Part shown: positions 46,457 through 55,429 of the stretch, in pieces
How positions within the stretch are numbered: the first letter of the stretch is position 1
Layout of the letters: every line of letters starts with the position of its first letter
Source of the DNA: Arenibacter antarcticus
GTDB lineage: Bacteria > Bacteroidota > Bacteroidia > Flavobacteriales > Flavobacteriaceae
Reading direction: 5' to 3'
DNA: 64,000 nucleotides
Assembly (NCBI RefSeq): GCF_041320605.1
Contig: NZ_CP166679.1
Span: 3,148,001 to 3,212,000 of the forward strand
Notes under the pieces: generated by a model
Told to the model about the DNA's origin: nothing
Database searches by the model: none
The model's input: the letters and a program-made list of their open reading frames with translations, nothing else
Translations under genes and position numbers: made by a program

Positions 46457-48076
46457 ATGAAAAACTATACTAACCAAGGGGTAACTATTTCAAGATATTT
46501 GATTTTTGTTTTAATATCATTCATAAGTTGCAAAACCCAAAAGGAAATTGAGTCTGAACAGGAACATCGGCCAAATATCCTTTTTGCCATAGCCGATGAC
46601 CAATCCTTTCCTTATGCTTCGGCCTATGGCACCAGCGGTATAAAAACACCTTCTTTTGATAAGGTCGCTAAAGACGGTGTTTTATTTACAAATGCATTTG
46701 TTGCTGCACCGCAATGCAGCCCCTCCAGAGCGGCTATCCTAACGGGGAAAAATATTTGGCAAATTGAGGAAGCGGGTACACATGGCAGCTATTTCCCTAA
46801 AAAACACCCTGTGTTTACGGATTTGTTGGCAGGTGTAGGTTATAAAACTGGATTCACTGGAAAACCATGGGGACCAGGTAACTGGAAAGATGCAGGTTGG
46901 TTACAAAACCCTGTGGGACAAGAATTCAATGAAAAGATGATGAGTTCTGTACCTGCAAATGGTATGGCCTTAAAAGATTACTATGGAAACTTCGTCGATT
47001 TCTTTCGACAAAAGGAAAAAGGACAACCTTTCTTTTTTTGGTATGGCGGGCATGAGCCACATCGGGCTTATGAAGAGGGGTCAGGAGTAAAGGCCGGAAA
47101 GATTTTAGAGGAATCAGCTGTGCCAGCATTTCTTCCCGACCATGAATTGATTAGAAGTGATGTTGCCGATTATGTTTTGGAAATAGAATGGTTTGACGCC
47201 CATTTGGGGAAAATGATACAGTTCTTGGAAGAACAAGGAGAACTCGAAAATACGATTATTGTAGTGACCGCGGATAACGGAATGCCTTTCCCTTCTGCAA
47301 AGGCCAATTTACAGGAATACGGTACCCATGTGCCGTTGGCCATTTGTTGGCCCTCTAAAATGAAAGGGAATAGGGTAGTGGAAGACTTGGTTGCGCTTAT
47401 AGATATGGCACCTACTTTTTTGGAACTTGCCAAGGTTGTAAAAGTACCTGAAATGACAGGTAAAAGCCTTTCAAAACTATTGATTCCAGTTCCTGACGTT
47501 CAGCCCAAAAAACATCGTGAATTTGTCTTGACAGGTCGTGAAAGACATACCCATGCCAGACCGGATAATTTGGGGTATCCTGCACGTGCCATTAGAACCC
47601 AGGACTACCTTTATGTACGAAATTTTAAGCCTCATCTTTGGCCAGCAGGAGACCCTGTACCTTTTACTCAAAAAACACAGGCAACAACCCAAGGATTTAA
47701 GCCATTGTGGCCAGGATTTCATGACGTGGATGACTCCCCTTCAAAACTTTTTTTAATGGAGCAACAATCCGAATATCCTAGGCACTATAATTTAGCCTAT
47801 GATAAGCGGCCTTCGGAACAATTATACGATATTAGAAAAGATCCGGGTTGTGTGAACAATGTTGCCCAAGAACCTGAGTACGAAGAAATAAGAATGGACT
47901 TAAAAACGAAACTTGAAATAGAACTGAAGCGGCAAGGCGACCCAAGGGTATTGGGGTATGGAAATATATTTGATAGTTACCCCCGTATGTCGATCATGCG
48001 CCAATTTGACGGATTTAACGAACGGGGGGAATATAATCTGGATTACATCCAAGAGGGACAAGTAAAAATAGAATAA
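46457..48076 (+). CDS. Sulfamidase-like formylglycine-dependent sulfatase (C-S-P-S-R, S1_8-like)
   Basis: S1 sulfatase of 539 aa; signal peptide ends at Cys25 (SFISC). Asp pair in FAIADDQSFPYASAYG, formylglycine site C87-S-P-S-R91 followed by AAILTGKNIWQIEEAGTHGS. The long C-terminal part (YVRNFKPHLWPAGDP, YDIRKDPGCVNNVA, DPRVLGYGNIFDSYPRM) is characteristic of the heparan N-sulfatase-like group, whose members include both N- and O-sulfatases. It is the fifth sulfatase of the locus, separated from the other four by about 8.5 kb and followed by an oppositely oriented gene. Confidence 0.92.
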   Translation: MKNYTNQGVTISRYLIFVLISFISCKTQKEIESEQEHRPNILFAIADDQSFPYASAYGTSGIKTPSFDKVAKDGVLFTNAFVAAPQCSPSRAAILTGKNIWQIEEAGTHGSYFPKKHPVFTDLLAGVGYKTGFTGKPWGPGNWKDAGWLQNPVGQEFNEKMMSSVPANGMALKDYYGNFVDFFRQKEKGQPFFFWYGGHEPHRAYEEGSGVKAGKILEESAVPAFLPDHELIRSDVADYVLEIEWFDAHLGKMIQFLEEQGELENTIIVVTADNGMPFPSAKANLQEYGTHVPLAICWPSKMKGNRVVEDLVALIDMAPTFLELAKVVKVPEMTGKSLSKLLIPVPDVQPKKHREFVLTGRERHTHARPDNLGYPARAIRTQDYLYVRNFKPHLWPAGDPVPFTQKTQATTQGFKPLWPGFHDVDDSPSKLFLMEQQSEYPRHYNLAYDKRPSEQLYDIRKDPGCVNNVAQEPEYEEIRMDLKTKLEIELKRQGDPRVLGYGNIFDSYPRMSIMRQFDGFNERGEYNLDYIQEGQVKIE

Positions 48077-48196
48077 GAATATTCCACGCAATTAGTTATC
48101 CATAAAGGAAAAACTAAAAATTAATCATCCCAAACCATATAAAATGGAAAACTAAAGTTAACAAAAGACAAATTAATGGTGTAGGATTGGAAAGGA

Positions 48197-49114
48197 CTAT
48201 TTAAATCCGATTTCCTTCAAACCTTCATGGCTTATTTTGATGGCCTTAAGAGGTTCTAGTCCGTCAAAGGTCATATCCTGCTCCACCATATAATATTCCA
48301 TTCCCGACAATTCTTTTTTATTGAGAATACGTTTAAAATCGATATTACCTTTTCCAACAGGAGCAAATCGGCCTTGATCGTCCATATCCTTAACATGCCA
48401 TATTTTAAAGCGTCCCGGATATTTTTCAAAATAAGCGATTGGATCCGCCCCAGCTTTGGTTACCCAATACAGGTCCATCTGAAAGTTGACAAATTCGGGA
48501 TTGCAATGTTCTAATAAATAGTCGATAGTTACGATGCCGTCCACGTCTTTTTTGAATTCAAAATCGTGGTTGTGGTACAATAATTTCAGACCCGATGCAT
48601 TTGCTTTTTCACCCAAAATGTCGAGAATTTTGGCCAAATTGGCTGCCCCACCGCTCATACTCATACTCCTTGTTGCTTGATCGAATTTAAAAAGTCCCAT
48701 TGGTGGTACCGGAATTACAAAATATTCAAATCCAGCGGCCTTGACATCGGCCATCATCGATTCTGCATTTTCTAGGGTTACGGAACCTTGATGGGCACTG
48801 ATAGGGCTTAGGCCCAATTCTGCTAAGTAGCTTTTAAAATCCGCAGGAGACATATTGTAGAACTTTCCATCGGCGTACCCAGCGGATTCTATATTCTTGT
48901 AACCTGCAGCTGCAACAGCTTTGAGGGTCGATTTTGCATCTGTTCCCATTTCATTTCGAACCGTATAGAGCGCCAAACCACCGTAATTCTGGACCTCTTT
49001 AACTTCATTTTCGGTTGTTTCTGTAACCGCTTTTGCTTTACTTGTCCCTTCTTTACAAGAAAGAAACAAACTAAGTGCTAGTGCTAAAATTGTAATTGGA
49101 ATTAATTTCTTCAT
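48197..49114 (-). CDS. Lipoprotein of the sugar phosphate isomerase/epimerase (AP-endonuclease-2-like TIM barrel) family
   Basis: A 305-aa protein with a signal ending at Cys20 (LFLSC). The xylose-isomerase-like TIM barrel starts at YGGLALYTVRNEMGTDAKSTLKAVAAAGYKNIE (given in parts: LALYTVRNEMG, VAAAGYKNIE) and contains the family segments GLSPISAHQGS, KLLYHNHDFEFK, FVNFQMDLYWVTKAG, FKIWHVKDMD and EYYMVEQDMTF; the Glu/Asp/His residues in these can bind a divalent metal. Exported members are typically linked to Gfo/Idh/MocA and DUF1080 genes and to epimerase or lyase steps on keto-sugars. It reads against the sulfatase gene and ends 121 bp from its stop. Confidence 0.88.
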   Translation of the reverse strand: MKKLIPITILALALSLFLSCKEGTSKAKAVTETTENEVKEVQNYGGLALYTVRNEMGTDAKSTLKAVAAAGYKNIESAGYADGKFYNMSPADFKSYLAELGLSPISAHQGSVTLENAESMMADVKAAGFEYFVIPVPPMGLFKFDQATRSMSMSGGAANLAKILDILGEKANASGLKLLYHNHDFEFKKDVDGIVTIDYLLEHCNPEFVNFQMDLYWVTKAGADPIAYFEKYPGRFKIWHVKDMDDQGRFAPVGKGNIDFKRILNKKELSGMEYYMVEQDMTFDGLEPLKAIKISHEGLKEIGFK

Positions 49115-49182
49115 GGTTATTTAGTTTAAAATTTCATTAAAGTTGTCGCTACTGATTTTTCATTAACAAGAATAGAAAATAA

Positions 49183-49622
49183 TTATAACTTTTCTGTATG
49201 TAGTTCGACTGTTTTTGACTTGAAACCATAAAGATAAGGCACTTTGTGTGCCCCTTCGCAAAATAATTTTTCACCCCGGATAAGAATTTCCTTGGACAGC
49301 ATTTTTTGCTGAAAATTAGTGCGACTCAATTTTTCGTCTAGTACGGCTTCATATAATTTTCGCAATTTTTTATTGTGATTTTTTGAGGTAGTAGTTTCAT
49401 GCCTTTCAAATTTCAAACACTTGATTTTATAAAAGGTTAAATAGCGTTTTTTAGCAGATTCTCCCTTTCCATTTTTTTTGATGTTTTCAGCTTACTGATC
49501 CTCGCAGTTATATTTACTAATTTTCTATCGCTACCTAGATAGGGTTTTGCTAATGAATTGGTTATGAGTGATTTTTTTGAACATAAAGCGTAATTCCCCA
49601 TGTTTGTGTCCAAATTTAACAT
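49183..49622 (-). pseudogene. Possible small basic-protein gene disrupted at an A8 run
   Basis: Two short minus-strand frames are adjacent: 49437-49622 (starts MLNLDTNMGNYAL) and 49183-49416 plus upstream in-frame sequence (KIKCLKFERHETTTS, then KVPYLYGFKSKTVELH). They are joined at a run of eight A residues (T8 on + at 49472-49479); one extra base there would give one open frame of about 147 codons, very basic. It may be a decayed gene, or chance. No family is recognised. Confidence 0.25.
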
Positions 49623-49722
49623 ATCTTTTTATCAAGAAAAATACGACTAAAACCGTTTTAAAATAACACTAACTGTAGGCGCCACTCTTTTAGGACACTA
49701 CTAAATTCGATAAACAATTATT

Positions 49723-50976
49723 ATGCATCATAAAATATTAACATTCAGTTTATTAGGCTTAATATTTGTTCTTGCCGTGCAATGTACAGATAGGAATTCA
49801 ACCAAATCAAGTCCAGTAGTAAAAACAGAAAGCACTTTAATTGCAATAAATGAAAAGCCTCAATTTTTGGGAGATAGTACTCTAGGTATTCGAAAAATTA
49901 AGGATATTGTCATCTATAAAGATTCTTTGTTTTTCTCGACATTTCCATCGGTAATAACACGACCGGACGGAGAAGTACTAGTGTCCTTTCGGCGAGCACC
50001 GGATCGTAAAATATTTGGAGAATCTGGATCCAACCATGTAGATCCTAATAGTTATTTGGTAATGGTTACCTCTAGTGACAATGGGGAATCATGGACGAAA
50101 AATCCCGAATTAATTTACTCCCATCCTTTTGGAGGGTCCCAAGATCCCTGTTTGTTACAATTGAAGGACGGAACGCTTCTTTGTGCAAGTTATGGATGGG
50201 CTTTTGTTAGACCAGATGGTATTTCAAATGTAAAGCAACCTAAATTAGTTATTAGTTCAGGAGTCACTTTTTTAGGAGGCTATTTGGTTCGTTCCTCTGA
50301 TGGTGGAAAAACATGGGGCGATGTTATTTATCCACCACATATAGAACCAGAAATATTTAATGATGCATTTGGCGCTCCGTTGGCAGCATATAATAGAGGA
50401 GCATTATATGAGGCTAACGATGGTAGGATTTTATGGATAGTTGCTGCTCATGATACTCCCACTAAAACCTCAAATCATCTTATTGCCTCAAAAGATAAAG
50501 GATTTACCTGGGATTATATTTCTCCAGTAGCAAAAGACAGCATTGTAACATTTAATGAGGCATCTATAATTGAAACACCTAAAGGCGATCTTGTAGGTTT
50601 TTTAAGAACAGCTAATTTTGATGATCAAGCGGTCATCTCTCGTTCAACAGATGGTGGTAAAACATTTATATGGGAATCCATGGGTTTCCAAGGACATCCT
50701 TTAAATGCATTCCGACTAAAGGATAATAGAGTTTTGCTGACCTATGGATACCGCCATAAACCATATGGGATCCGTGCCCGAATTCTAAATGCGGAATGTA
50801 CGGATTTTGCAACAGCTCCTGAGATTGTACTTCGAGATGATGGTGGTACTACAGATATAGGTTATACATGGCCAACCCAATTAGAAGATGGCCGTGTATT
50901 AGTAGTTTACTATTTTAATCAAGAAAATGGCACCCGCCATATTGCTGGCACTATTTTGGACATACAACCTAAATAG
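49723..50976 (+). CDS. Sialidase-fold (BNR/Asp-box) exo-hydrolase lipoprotein
   Basis: A 417-aa six-bladed propeller protein with signal ending at Cys21 (AVQC). Four Asp-box repeats are visible: SSDNGESW, SSDGGKTW, SKDKGFTW and STDGGKTF. ITRPDGEVLVSFRRAPD and SQDPCLLQLKDGTLL occur in the first blades, where sialidases place an Arg and Asp of the active site. The propeller fold is shared by GH33 sialidases and by several other exo-enzyme families, so the bond cleaved is uncertain. It is the last gene of the large locus and faces the pnt operon, with 158 bp between them. Confidence 0.82.
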   Translation: MHHKILTFSLLGLIFVLAVQCTDRNSTKSSPVVKTESTLIAINEKPQFLGDSTLGIRKIKDIVIYKDSLFFSTFPSVITRPDGEVLVSFRRAPDRKIFGESGSNHVDPNSYLVMVTSSDNGESWTKNPELIYSHPFGGSQDPCLLQLKDGTLLCASYGWAFVRPDGISNVKQPKLVISSGVTFLGGYLVRSSDGGKTWGDVIYPPHIEPEIFNDAFGAPLAAYNRGALYEANDGRILWIVAAHDTPTKTSNHLIASKDKGFTWDYISPVAKDSIVTFNEASIIETPKGDLVGFLRTANFDDQAVISRSTDGGKTFIWESMGFQGHPLNAFRLKDNRVLLTYGYRHKPYGIRARILNAECTDFATAPEIVLRDDGGTTDIGYTWPTQLEDGRVLVVYYFNQENGTRHIAGTILDIQPK

Positions 50977-51134
50977 AATAATAGCTGACGGGGTTTCTAG
51001 ACATATTGTATTCAACAACTATCGAGGAATAAGATTGAGCTGCACGTTCAGGATTTCAACGATACACAACTTGACATTAAAAATAGCATTCTGAACCTAT
51101 TGAGGGCTAAAGTAAGAGGGGTTGTGATTTGTAA

Positions 51135-52514
51135 TTACATGTTTTTCAATTCGGCCACCAAATCTGTCAACGCTGCCTTAGCGTCGCCGAAAAGCATGGA
51201 GGTTTTGGAATTATAGAATAATTCATTCTCTATCCCAGCATAACCTGCGTTCATACCGCGTTTGTTTACGATGATATGTTTGGCATTTTCCACATCTAAA
51301 ATTGGCATACCGTAAATGGGACTTTCTGGATTGTTGTGTGCTGCTGGGTTAACAACATCATTCGCTCCAACAACCAATACTATATCGGTATTGCTAAACT
51401 GGGGATTAATATCTTCCATTTCAACCAGCATATTGTATTCCACATTGGATTCGGCCAATAACACATTCATATGACCCGGCATACGCCCTGCAACAGGATG
51501 GATGGCATATTTTACATTTACTCCCTTTTTTGTCAGCAACTCTTCCAGCTCATGAATTACATGTTGTGCCTGAGCAACTGCCAACCCATATCCAGGAACA
51601 ATAACCACATTTTTCGAGTAATTCATCATTATAGCTGCATCGCTGGGGTTGGTACTCTTTATAGACCCTAAGGCCTTATTCTCACCTGCAGTTAAAGCTG
51701 CTCCACCAAAAGCGCCAAAAATAACGGAACCCAAGGTCCTATTCATGGCCTTGCACATGGCTACCGTAAGAATAATACCAGCAGAACCGACTAATATACC
51801 CCCTACGAGCATCACCATATTAGTATATAAAATCCCTGTTATGGCGGCGGCAATACCCGTCAAAGAGTTCAATAAAGAGATTACTACTGGCATATCTGCG
51901 CCGCCAATGGGAAGCACAAATAGAATTCCATAGATCAGGCCTGAGCCCAATAGGGCATACAACAATAGCTGACTATCTACGCCAGTGGTGACCATAAATG
52001 CCGAAAATATGACAATTCCAATAATTATAATGTTGTTTATGATGTTGTAGTAGGGTATCCTTACCACACTTTTAAGTGAACCATTCAGTTTGCCCCAGGC
52101 AATTAAACTACCGGAAAAAGTAATGGCCCCAATTATAATTGCAGAAATTATAGTTGTAGACTGAGTAGCGTGGTTTACATTTTTACCGTATTCCACCAAT
52201 CCGATCAGTGCTGCACTGGCACCACCAAAACCATTGAACAAAGAGACCAGTTCAGGCATTTTCGTCATTTCTACCTTTATTGCGATTAGCCAGCCAATTA
52301 TGGAGCCGATGAGAATTGCCACCCCAATAAGGATATAAATTAAAGGCGATACCTGCTGTCCATGAACAAATACGGTTCCTATAATGGCCAATCCCATACC
52401 GGAGGCGGCAATTAAGTTTCCTTTTTTTGCCGTTTCTGGGTGTCCCAACATTTTTAGACCAACTATAAATGTAACGGTAGCGATTAGATATATAATATTC
52501 AATAAAATCTCCAT
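51135..52514 (-). CDS. pntB: NAD(P) transhydrogenase subunit beta
   Basis: Membrane subunit of the proton-translocating transhydrogenase, which uses the proton gradient to make NADPH from NADH. At 459 aa the length is normal. The N-terminal part has about nine hydrophobic helices (LNIIYLIATVTFIVGLKMLG onwards, with GFGGASAALIGLVEY). The C-terminal NADP-binding domain III starts at VVIVPGYGLAVAQAQH and continues with IHPVAGRMPGHMNVLLAE, VGANDVVNPAA and VNKRGMNAGYAGIEN. Its start overlaps the stop of the preceding subunit gene by one base (TAATG), so translation is coupled. Confidence 0.97.
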   Translation of the reverse strand: MEILLNIIYLIATVTFIVGLKMLGHPETAKKGNLIAASGMGLAIIGTVFVHGQQVSPLIYILIGVAILIGSIIGWLIAIKVEMTKMPELVSLFNGFGGASAALIGLVEYGKNVNHATQSTTIISAIIIGAITFSGSLIAWGKLNGSLKSVVRIPYYNIINNIIIIGIVIFSAFMVTTGVDSQLLLYALLGSGLIYGILFVLPIGGADMPVVISLLNSLTGIAAAITGILYTNMVMLVGGILVGSAGIILTVAMCKAMNRTLGSVIFGAFGGAALTAGENKALGSIKSTNPSDAAIMMNYSKNVVIVPGYGLAVAQAQHVIHELEELLTKKGVNVKYAIHPVAGRMPGHMNVLLAESNVEYNMLVEMEDINPQFSNTDIVLVVGANDVVNPAAHNNPESPIYGMPILDVENAKHIIVNKRGMNAGYAGIENELFYNSKTSMLFGDAKAALTDLVAELKNM

Positions 52515-52825
52515 TATTTTTTTCTTTTAAACATTTGTAACATTCTATCGGTAACCGCAAACCCACCTACTACATTTACGACTCCTAAGACCACTGCAAC
52601 GAAGCCCAATGACAATGCTACATAATCGGTTGGGTCTGCATGCAACATCACTAAAATAGCTCCCACTATTACAACGCCGCTCAAGGCATTTGCGCCAGAC
52701 ATCAATGGTGTATGCAAAACTGCCGGAATGCTTTTTATTACCTCTATCCCAACAAATATCGCTAGGATAAGGATATACGTAATCTGTAGATTGTTCTCTA
52801 TAAATTCCCAAAGCTCATTCATCAT
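52514..52825 (-). CDS. pntAB: NAD(P) transhydrogenase subunit alpha, membrane part (alpha-2)
   Basis: A 103-aa subunit corresponding to the C-terminal membrane part of a fused PntA. It has three hydrophobic segments (ITYILILAIFVGIEVI, ALSGVVIVGAILVM, LSLGFVAVVLGVVNVVGGF) and the family motif HTPLMSGANALSGV. The separate gene marks the three-subunit type of transhydrogenase known from Rhodospirillum. It lies 9 bp after the alpha-1 gene and overlaps pntB by one base. Confidence 0.95.
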   Translation of the reverse strand: MMNELWEFIENNLQITYILILAIFVGIEVIKSIPAVLHTPLMSGANALSGVVIVGAILVMLHADPTDYVALSLGFVAVVLGVVNVVGGFAVTDRMLQMFKRKK

Positions 52826-52834
52826 GTATTTATT

Positions 52835-53935
52835 TTAATTTTTTCTAATAGTTCCATTTTGAACGATCAGGGTCTCATCCGTAATTTCTTCATCCAAATC
52901 CCATTTAAAATTGGTCCCTTCGGTTAAATGTTTAATATAGTTGTAGATATTTTTCGCATATAAATCACTGGCATTTGTGGAAACGCTTCGTGGATCAATA
53001 CTGGTGCCAATCACCTTTACTCCATTTTTGACAATGGTCTTATTTATCTGACTAACTTCACAGTTTCCTCCCTGAGCAGCTGCCAGATCTATGATTACTG
53101 CACCATTTTTCATTTGCAATACCTGTTCTTCTGTAATTAAAATTGGTGCTTTTCTACCGGGAATATTAGCTGTGGTAATGACTAAGTCTGCTTGGAACAA
53201 GGATTTGTTTACCGCTTCTTTTTGTCTTTTCAGGTAGTCTGTTGAGGCTTCCTTGGCATAACCTCCTTCTGATTCCTCGCCCTCATTGTCTACCGAGATA
53301 AATTTTGCCCCAAGGGATTCTGCTTGCTCCTTGGTTTCGGATCTTATGTCCGTGGCTTCTACTACAGCCCCTAGGCGCTTGGCAGTTGCAATAGCTTGCA
53401 AACCAGCAACTCCAATACCGTAGATCAATACTCTTGCGGGGGCTATGGTTCCTGCTGATGTCATCATTAAAGGGAAGATCTTGGTCATTTCAAAGGCTCC
53501 CAAAATCACGGCTTTATAACCCGCAAGATTGTTTTGCGAACTCAACACATCCATATCCTGAGCCCTGGAAATCCTTGGAATGGCATCCATGGAAAAAGCC
53601 GTGACGCCTTTATTGGCAATGGCCTGGATAAGTTCGGGGTTCGACTTATGGTACAATTTGCTGATTAAAATCTGCCCTTTATCTACCAACTTTAAATCTT
53701 CCTCGTCAAATGGGTTGATTTTTAGTAGTATATCGGCTTCATGGAAAACGACTCCTCTCTTTTCTACAGCTACCTCAACATTGGTATAATCCGAATCTTT
53801 AAAGGAAGAGTACTCACCCGCACCTTCCTCCACAAGAATTTCAAATCCTGAGGCAATTAATTGTTTAGCAATGTTTGGTGTAATGGCAACCCGTCTTTCA
53901 CCATCCAAAGTTTCTTTTAATATACCTATTTTCAT
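52835..53935 (-). CDS. pntAA: NAD(P) transhydrogenase subunit alpha, NAD-binding part (alpha-1)
   Basis: Soluble NAD(H)-binding domain I of the transhydrogenase, 366 aa, related to alanine dehydrogenase. MKIGILKETLDGERRVAITPNIAKQL is typical for the start (family motif KE...E.RVA). The Rossmann core is in VLIYGIGVAGLQAIATAKRLGA, with VEATDIRSETKEQAESLGAKF and the mobile-loop region ending SEGGYAKE; VIDLAAAQGGNCE follows. First gene of the operon. Confidence 0.96.
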   Translation of the reverse strand: MKIGILKETLDGERRVAITPNIAKQLIASGFEILVEEGAGEYSSFKDSDYTNVEVAVEKRGVVFHEADILLKINPFDEEDLKLVDKGQILISKLYHKSNPELIQAIANKGVTAFSMDAIPRISRAQDMDVLSSQNNLAGYKAVILGAFEMTKIFPLMMTSAGTIAPARVLIYGIGVAGLQAIATAKRLGAVVEATDIRSETKEQAESLGAKFISVDNEGEESEGGYAKEASTDYLKRQKEAVNKSLFQADLVITTANIPGRKAPILITEEQVLQMKNGAVIIDLAAAQGGNCEVSQINKTIVKNGVKVIGTSIDPRSVSTNASDLYAKNIYNYIKHLTEGTNFKWDLDEEITDETLIVQNGTIRKN

Positions 53936-54307
53936 TTTGGTTAATCGTTTGGTTAAAAATTATTAAAAAGCCTCAAAACTAACGAATAGTTAAAATATTT
54001 AAGGTCTGTTGTAAGAAAGAATACAATTTTCATCTTAATTGTGTGATAATTTGCAACAAGGTGATTTTGCTATACGCTTTCTCCTTCTTAGTATGATTTT
54101 ATGTTCCGCTTTTTTAATGAGTATCCCTTGTGTCTATTAAATACCTCAATATTAGAAATGATATAGATTTATGCGATCCTGTACGGTCCGACATTTAGCT
54201 ATAGGGCTATGAAATAAATTTTTGCCGTTTCCATAGTCAGGTCTAGCCTAGATATTGCGCTGGCTGAAGGTGTAGAAGGTCAACTGGCTTTAAGGGTGAC
54301 TAGCCCT
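53936..54307. other. Intergenic stretch between pnt and araC, nothing else recognised
   Basis: Apart from the pnt -7 candidate and the araC terminator at its right end, this 370-bp stretch shows no gene, RNA or repeat. A small pair of matching segments (agccta/tagcc-type) near 54240-54305 is too weak to call. Confidence 0.5.
53974..53981 (-). promoter_or_regulatory. Candidate -7 box for the pnt operon
   Basis: On the minus strand the sequence TAGTTTTG matches the Bacteroidota -7 consensus TAnnTTTG, 39 bp before the pntAA ATG. No clear -33 TTG at the usual spacing was found, so the call is tentative. Confidence 0.35.
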
Positions 54308-54351
54308 AAAACAAAAAATCCGATCACAATTGTGATCGAATTTTTTGTTTT
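54308..54351 (-). terminator. Strong near-perfect palindromic terminator after araC
   Basis: The core CGATCACAATTGTGATCG (54321-54338) is a perfect palindrome. It is extended on both sides by A-rich and T-rich arms that also pair (54308-54319 with 54340-54351), with a single mismatch at 54320/54339. The flanking T tract on either strand makes it a bidirectional intrinsic terminator. It lies 57 bp beyond the 3' end of araC. Confidence 0.85.
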
Positions 54352-54407
54352 AACCGTGTGTTTATGAAGTTTGCAAACCAAAAAATAATCCTCTAAATAA
54401 AATTAGC

Positions 54408-55250
54408 TTAACTATATAAGGTGTTGTCATGTGAAATTACATGCTTTTTCACGTTGTTTTGAAATTCTTGTGGGGTTTGATCGGAATGGGTTTTAAAAAA
54501 CCGACTAAAATAAGAGTGGTCATTAAACCCTAAGTTATAAGCTATTTCTTTAATAGTGTTTTCGCTATGTATAATTTGTCTTTTAGCTTCTTGTATTAAT
54601 CGATCATGAATTATTTGAACAGCTGTTTTATCTAATTTATCCTTCAGTATTTGGTTTAAGCGCTTGGCACTAATACCTAGTAGTTCTGCATAAAAGTCAG
54701 CATTTCGTTTTTCCTGATAATTGTCCTCAAGTAACAGCATAAACTCATATACTCGCTTTTCATTGATATCCTGTAAAGTGAAATGTTGTTCCTTTAACTG
54801 TATCAATTTCAATAAAAATACTTTTAAGAGCGCTTTTAGCATAATTAAATTGATGGTCTCCTTATTGTATTCCTCTTCCAATAACTGATATACATCTTCC
54901 AGTCCTTTGGAGGTCTCTTCATTTACTTGCATACATGAGAACTCTCCTTGGACATTAAACATTCTAAAGACATCTAATAAAAATTCCTTTAAGTCTCCTT
55001 CCAATAAATCTTGTTTAAAGGAAATAAGAACTCCGTTTTTACCTGCTTTGTTTAATTGATGAACCCGATAGGGAGGTATCAAGTATATCCAATCTCCTTT
55101 TAAGGTTTGAAAATCGTGTTGAGGCACATGAAGAGCATCCTCGTTCCGTAACCAAACAATTTCATAAAAATCCCTTCTAGCAGGATCATTTAAATAAGCA
55201 GGTGGACAATTGCCTAAATTTTTAATATATAAAACCTTATCACTAAGCAT
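54408..55250 (-). CDS. AraC family transcriptional regulator (cupin sensor plus HTH)
   Basis: A 280-aa regulator. The N-terminal cupin-like ligand domain (about 1-150, with YEIVWLRNEDALHVPQHDF and GDWIYLIPPYRVHQL) is followed by a helical linker. The C-terminal double HTH (about 180-275) has YAELLGISAKRLNQILKDKL and the AraC signature IKEIAYNLGFNDHSYFSRFFK, then TPQEF. It is divergent from hxlB-hxlA (229 bp between starts) and so likely controls them. A -7 box candidate on the minus strand (TATTTTTG, 55335-55342) could drive it. Confidence 0.93.
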   Translation of the reverse strand: MLSDKVLYIKNLGNCPPAYLNDPARRDFYEIVWLRNEDALHVPQHDFQTLKGDWIYLIPPYRVHQLNKAGKNGVLISFKQDLLEGDLKEFLLDVFRMFNVQGEFSCMQVNEETSKGLEDVYQLLEEEYNKETINLIMLKALLKVFLLKLIQLKEQHFTLQDINEKRVYEFMLLLEDNYQEKRNADFYAELLGISAKRLNQILKDKLDKTAVQIIHDRLIQEAKRQIIHSENTIKEIAYNLGFNDHSYFSRFFKTHSDQTPQEFQNNVKKHVISHDNTLYS

Positions 55251-55321
55251 AAGAACCGTTTTTTAACTGAAAAACAGAAGTCATTTTTTAGGTCTTAAGT
55301 CGACTAAAAAAGAGATGGTTT

Positions 55322-55404
55322 CCAAAATGTACCACAAAAATAGGAAATAATACCAGCACTTTTGGAGAAATGGGCAAATTGTACTACACAACTATCAAAT
55401 TGTG
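55322..55404. promoter_or_regulatory. Three similar direct repeats, candidate AraC operators
   Basis: In the araC/hxlB gap, related segments occur three times on the + strand: CCAAAATGTACCAC (from 55322), CAAATTGTACTACA (from 55375) and CAAATTGTGTAATT (from 55396). The last two are 21 bp apart, two helical turns, the arrangement expected for an AraC-family dimer. They lie upstream of the hxlB -7 box. Confidence 0.45.
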
Positions 55405-55429
55405 TAATTAGAGAAGGGGATGCTTGCTG

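Noticed and set aside
51649-51933. 94-codon + strand frame inside pntB
   Set aside because: Antisense to a highly conserved membrane subunit; its Pro/Ala/Ile-rich translation is typical of reversed membrane-helix codons.
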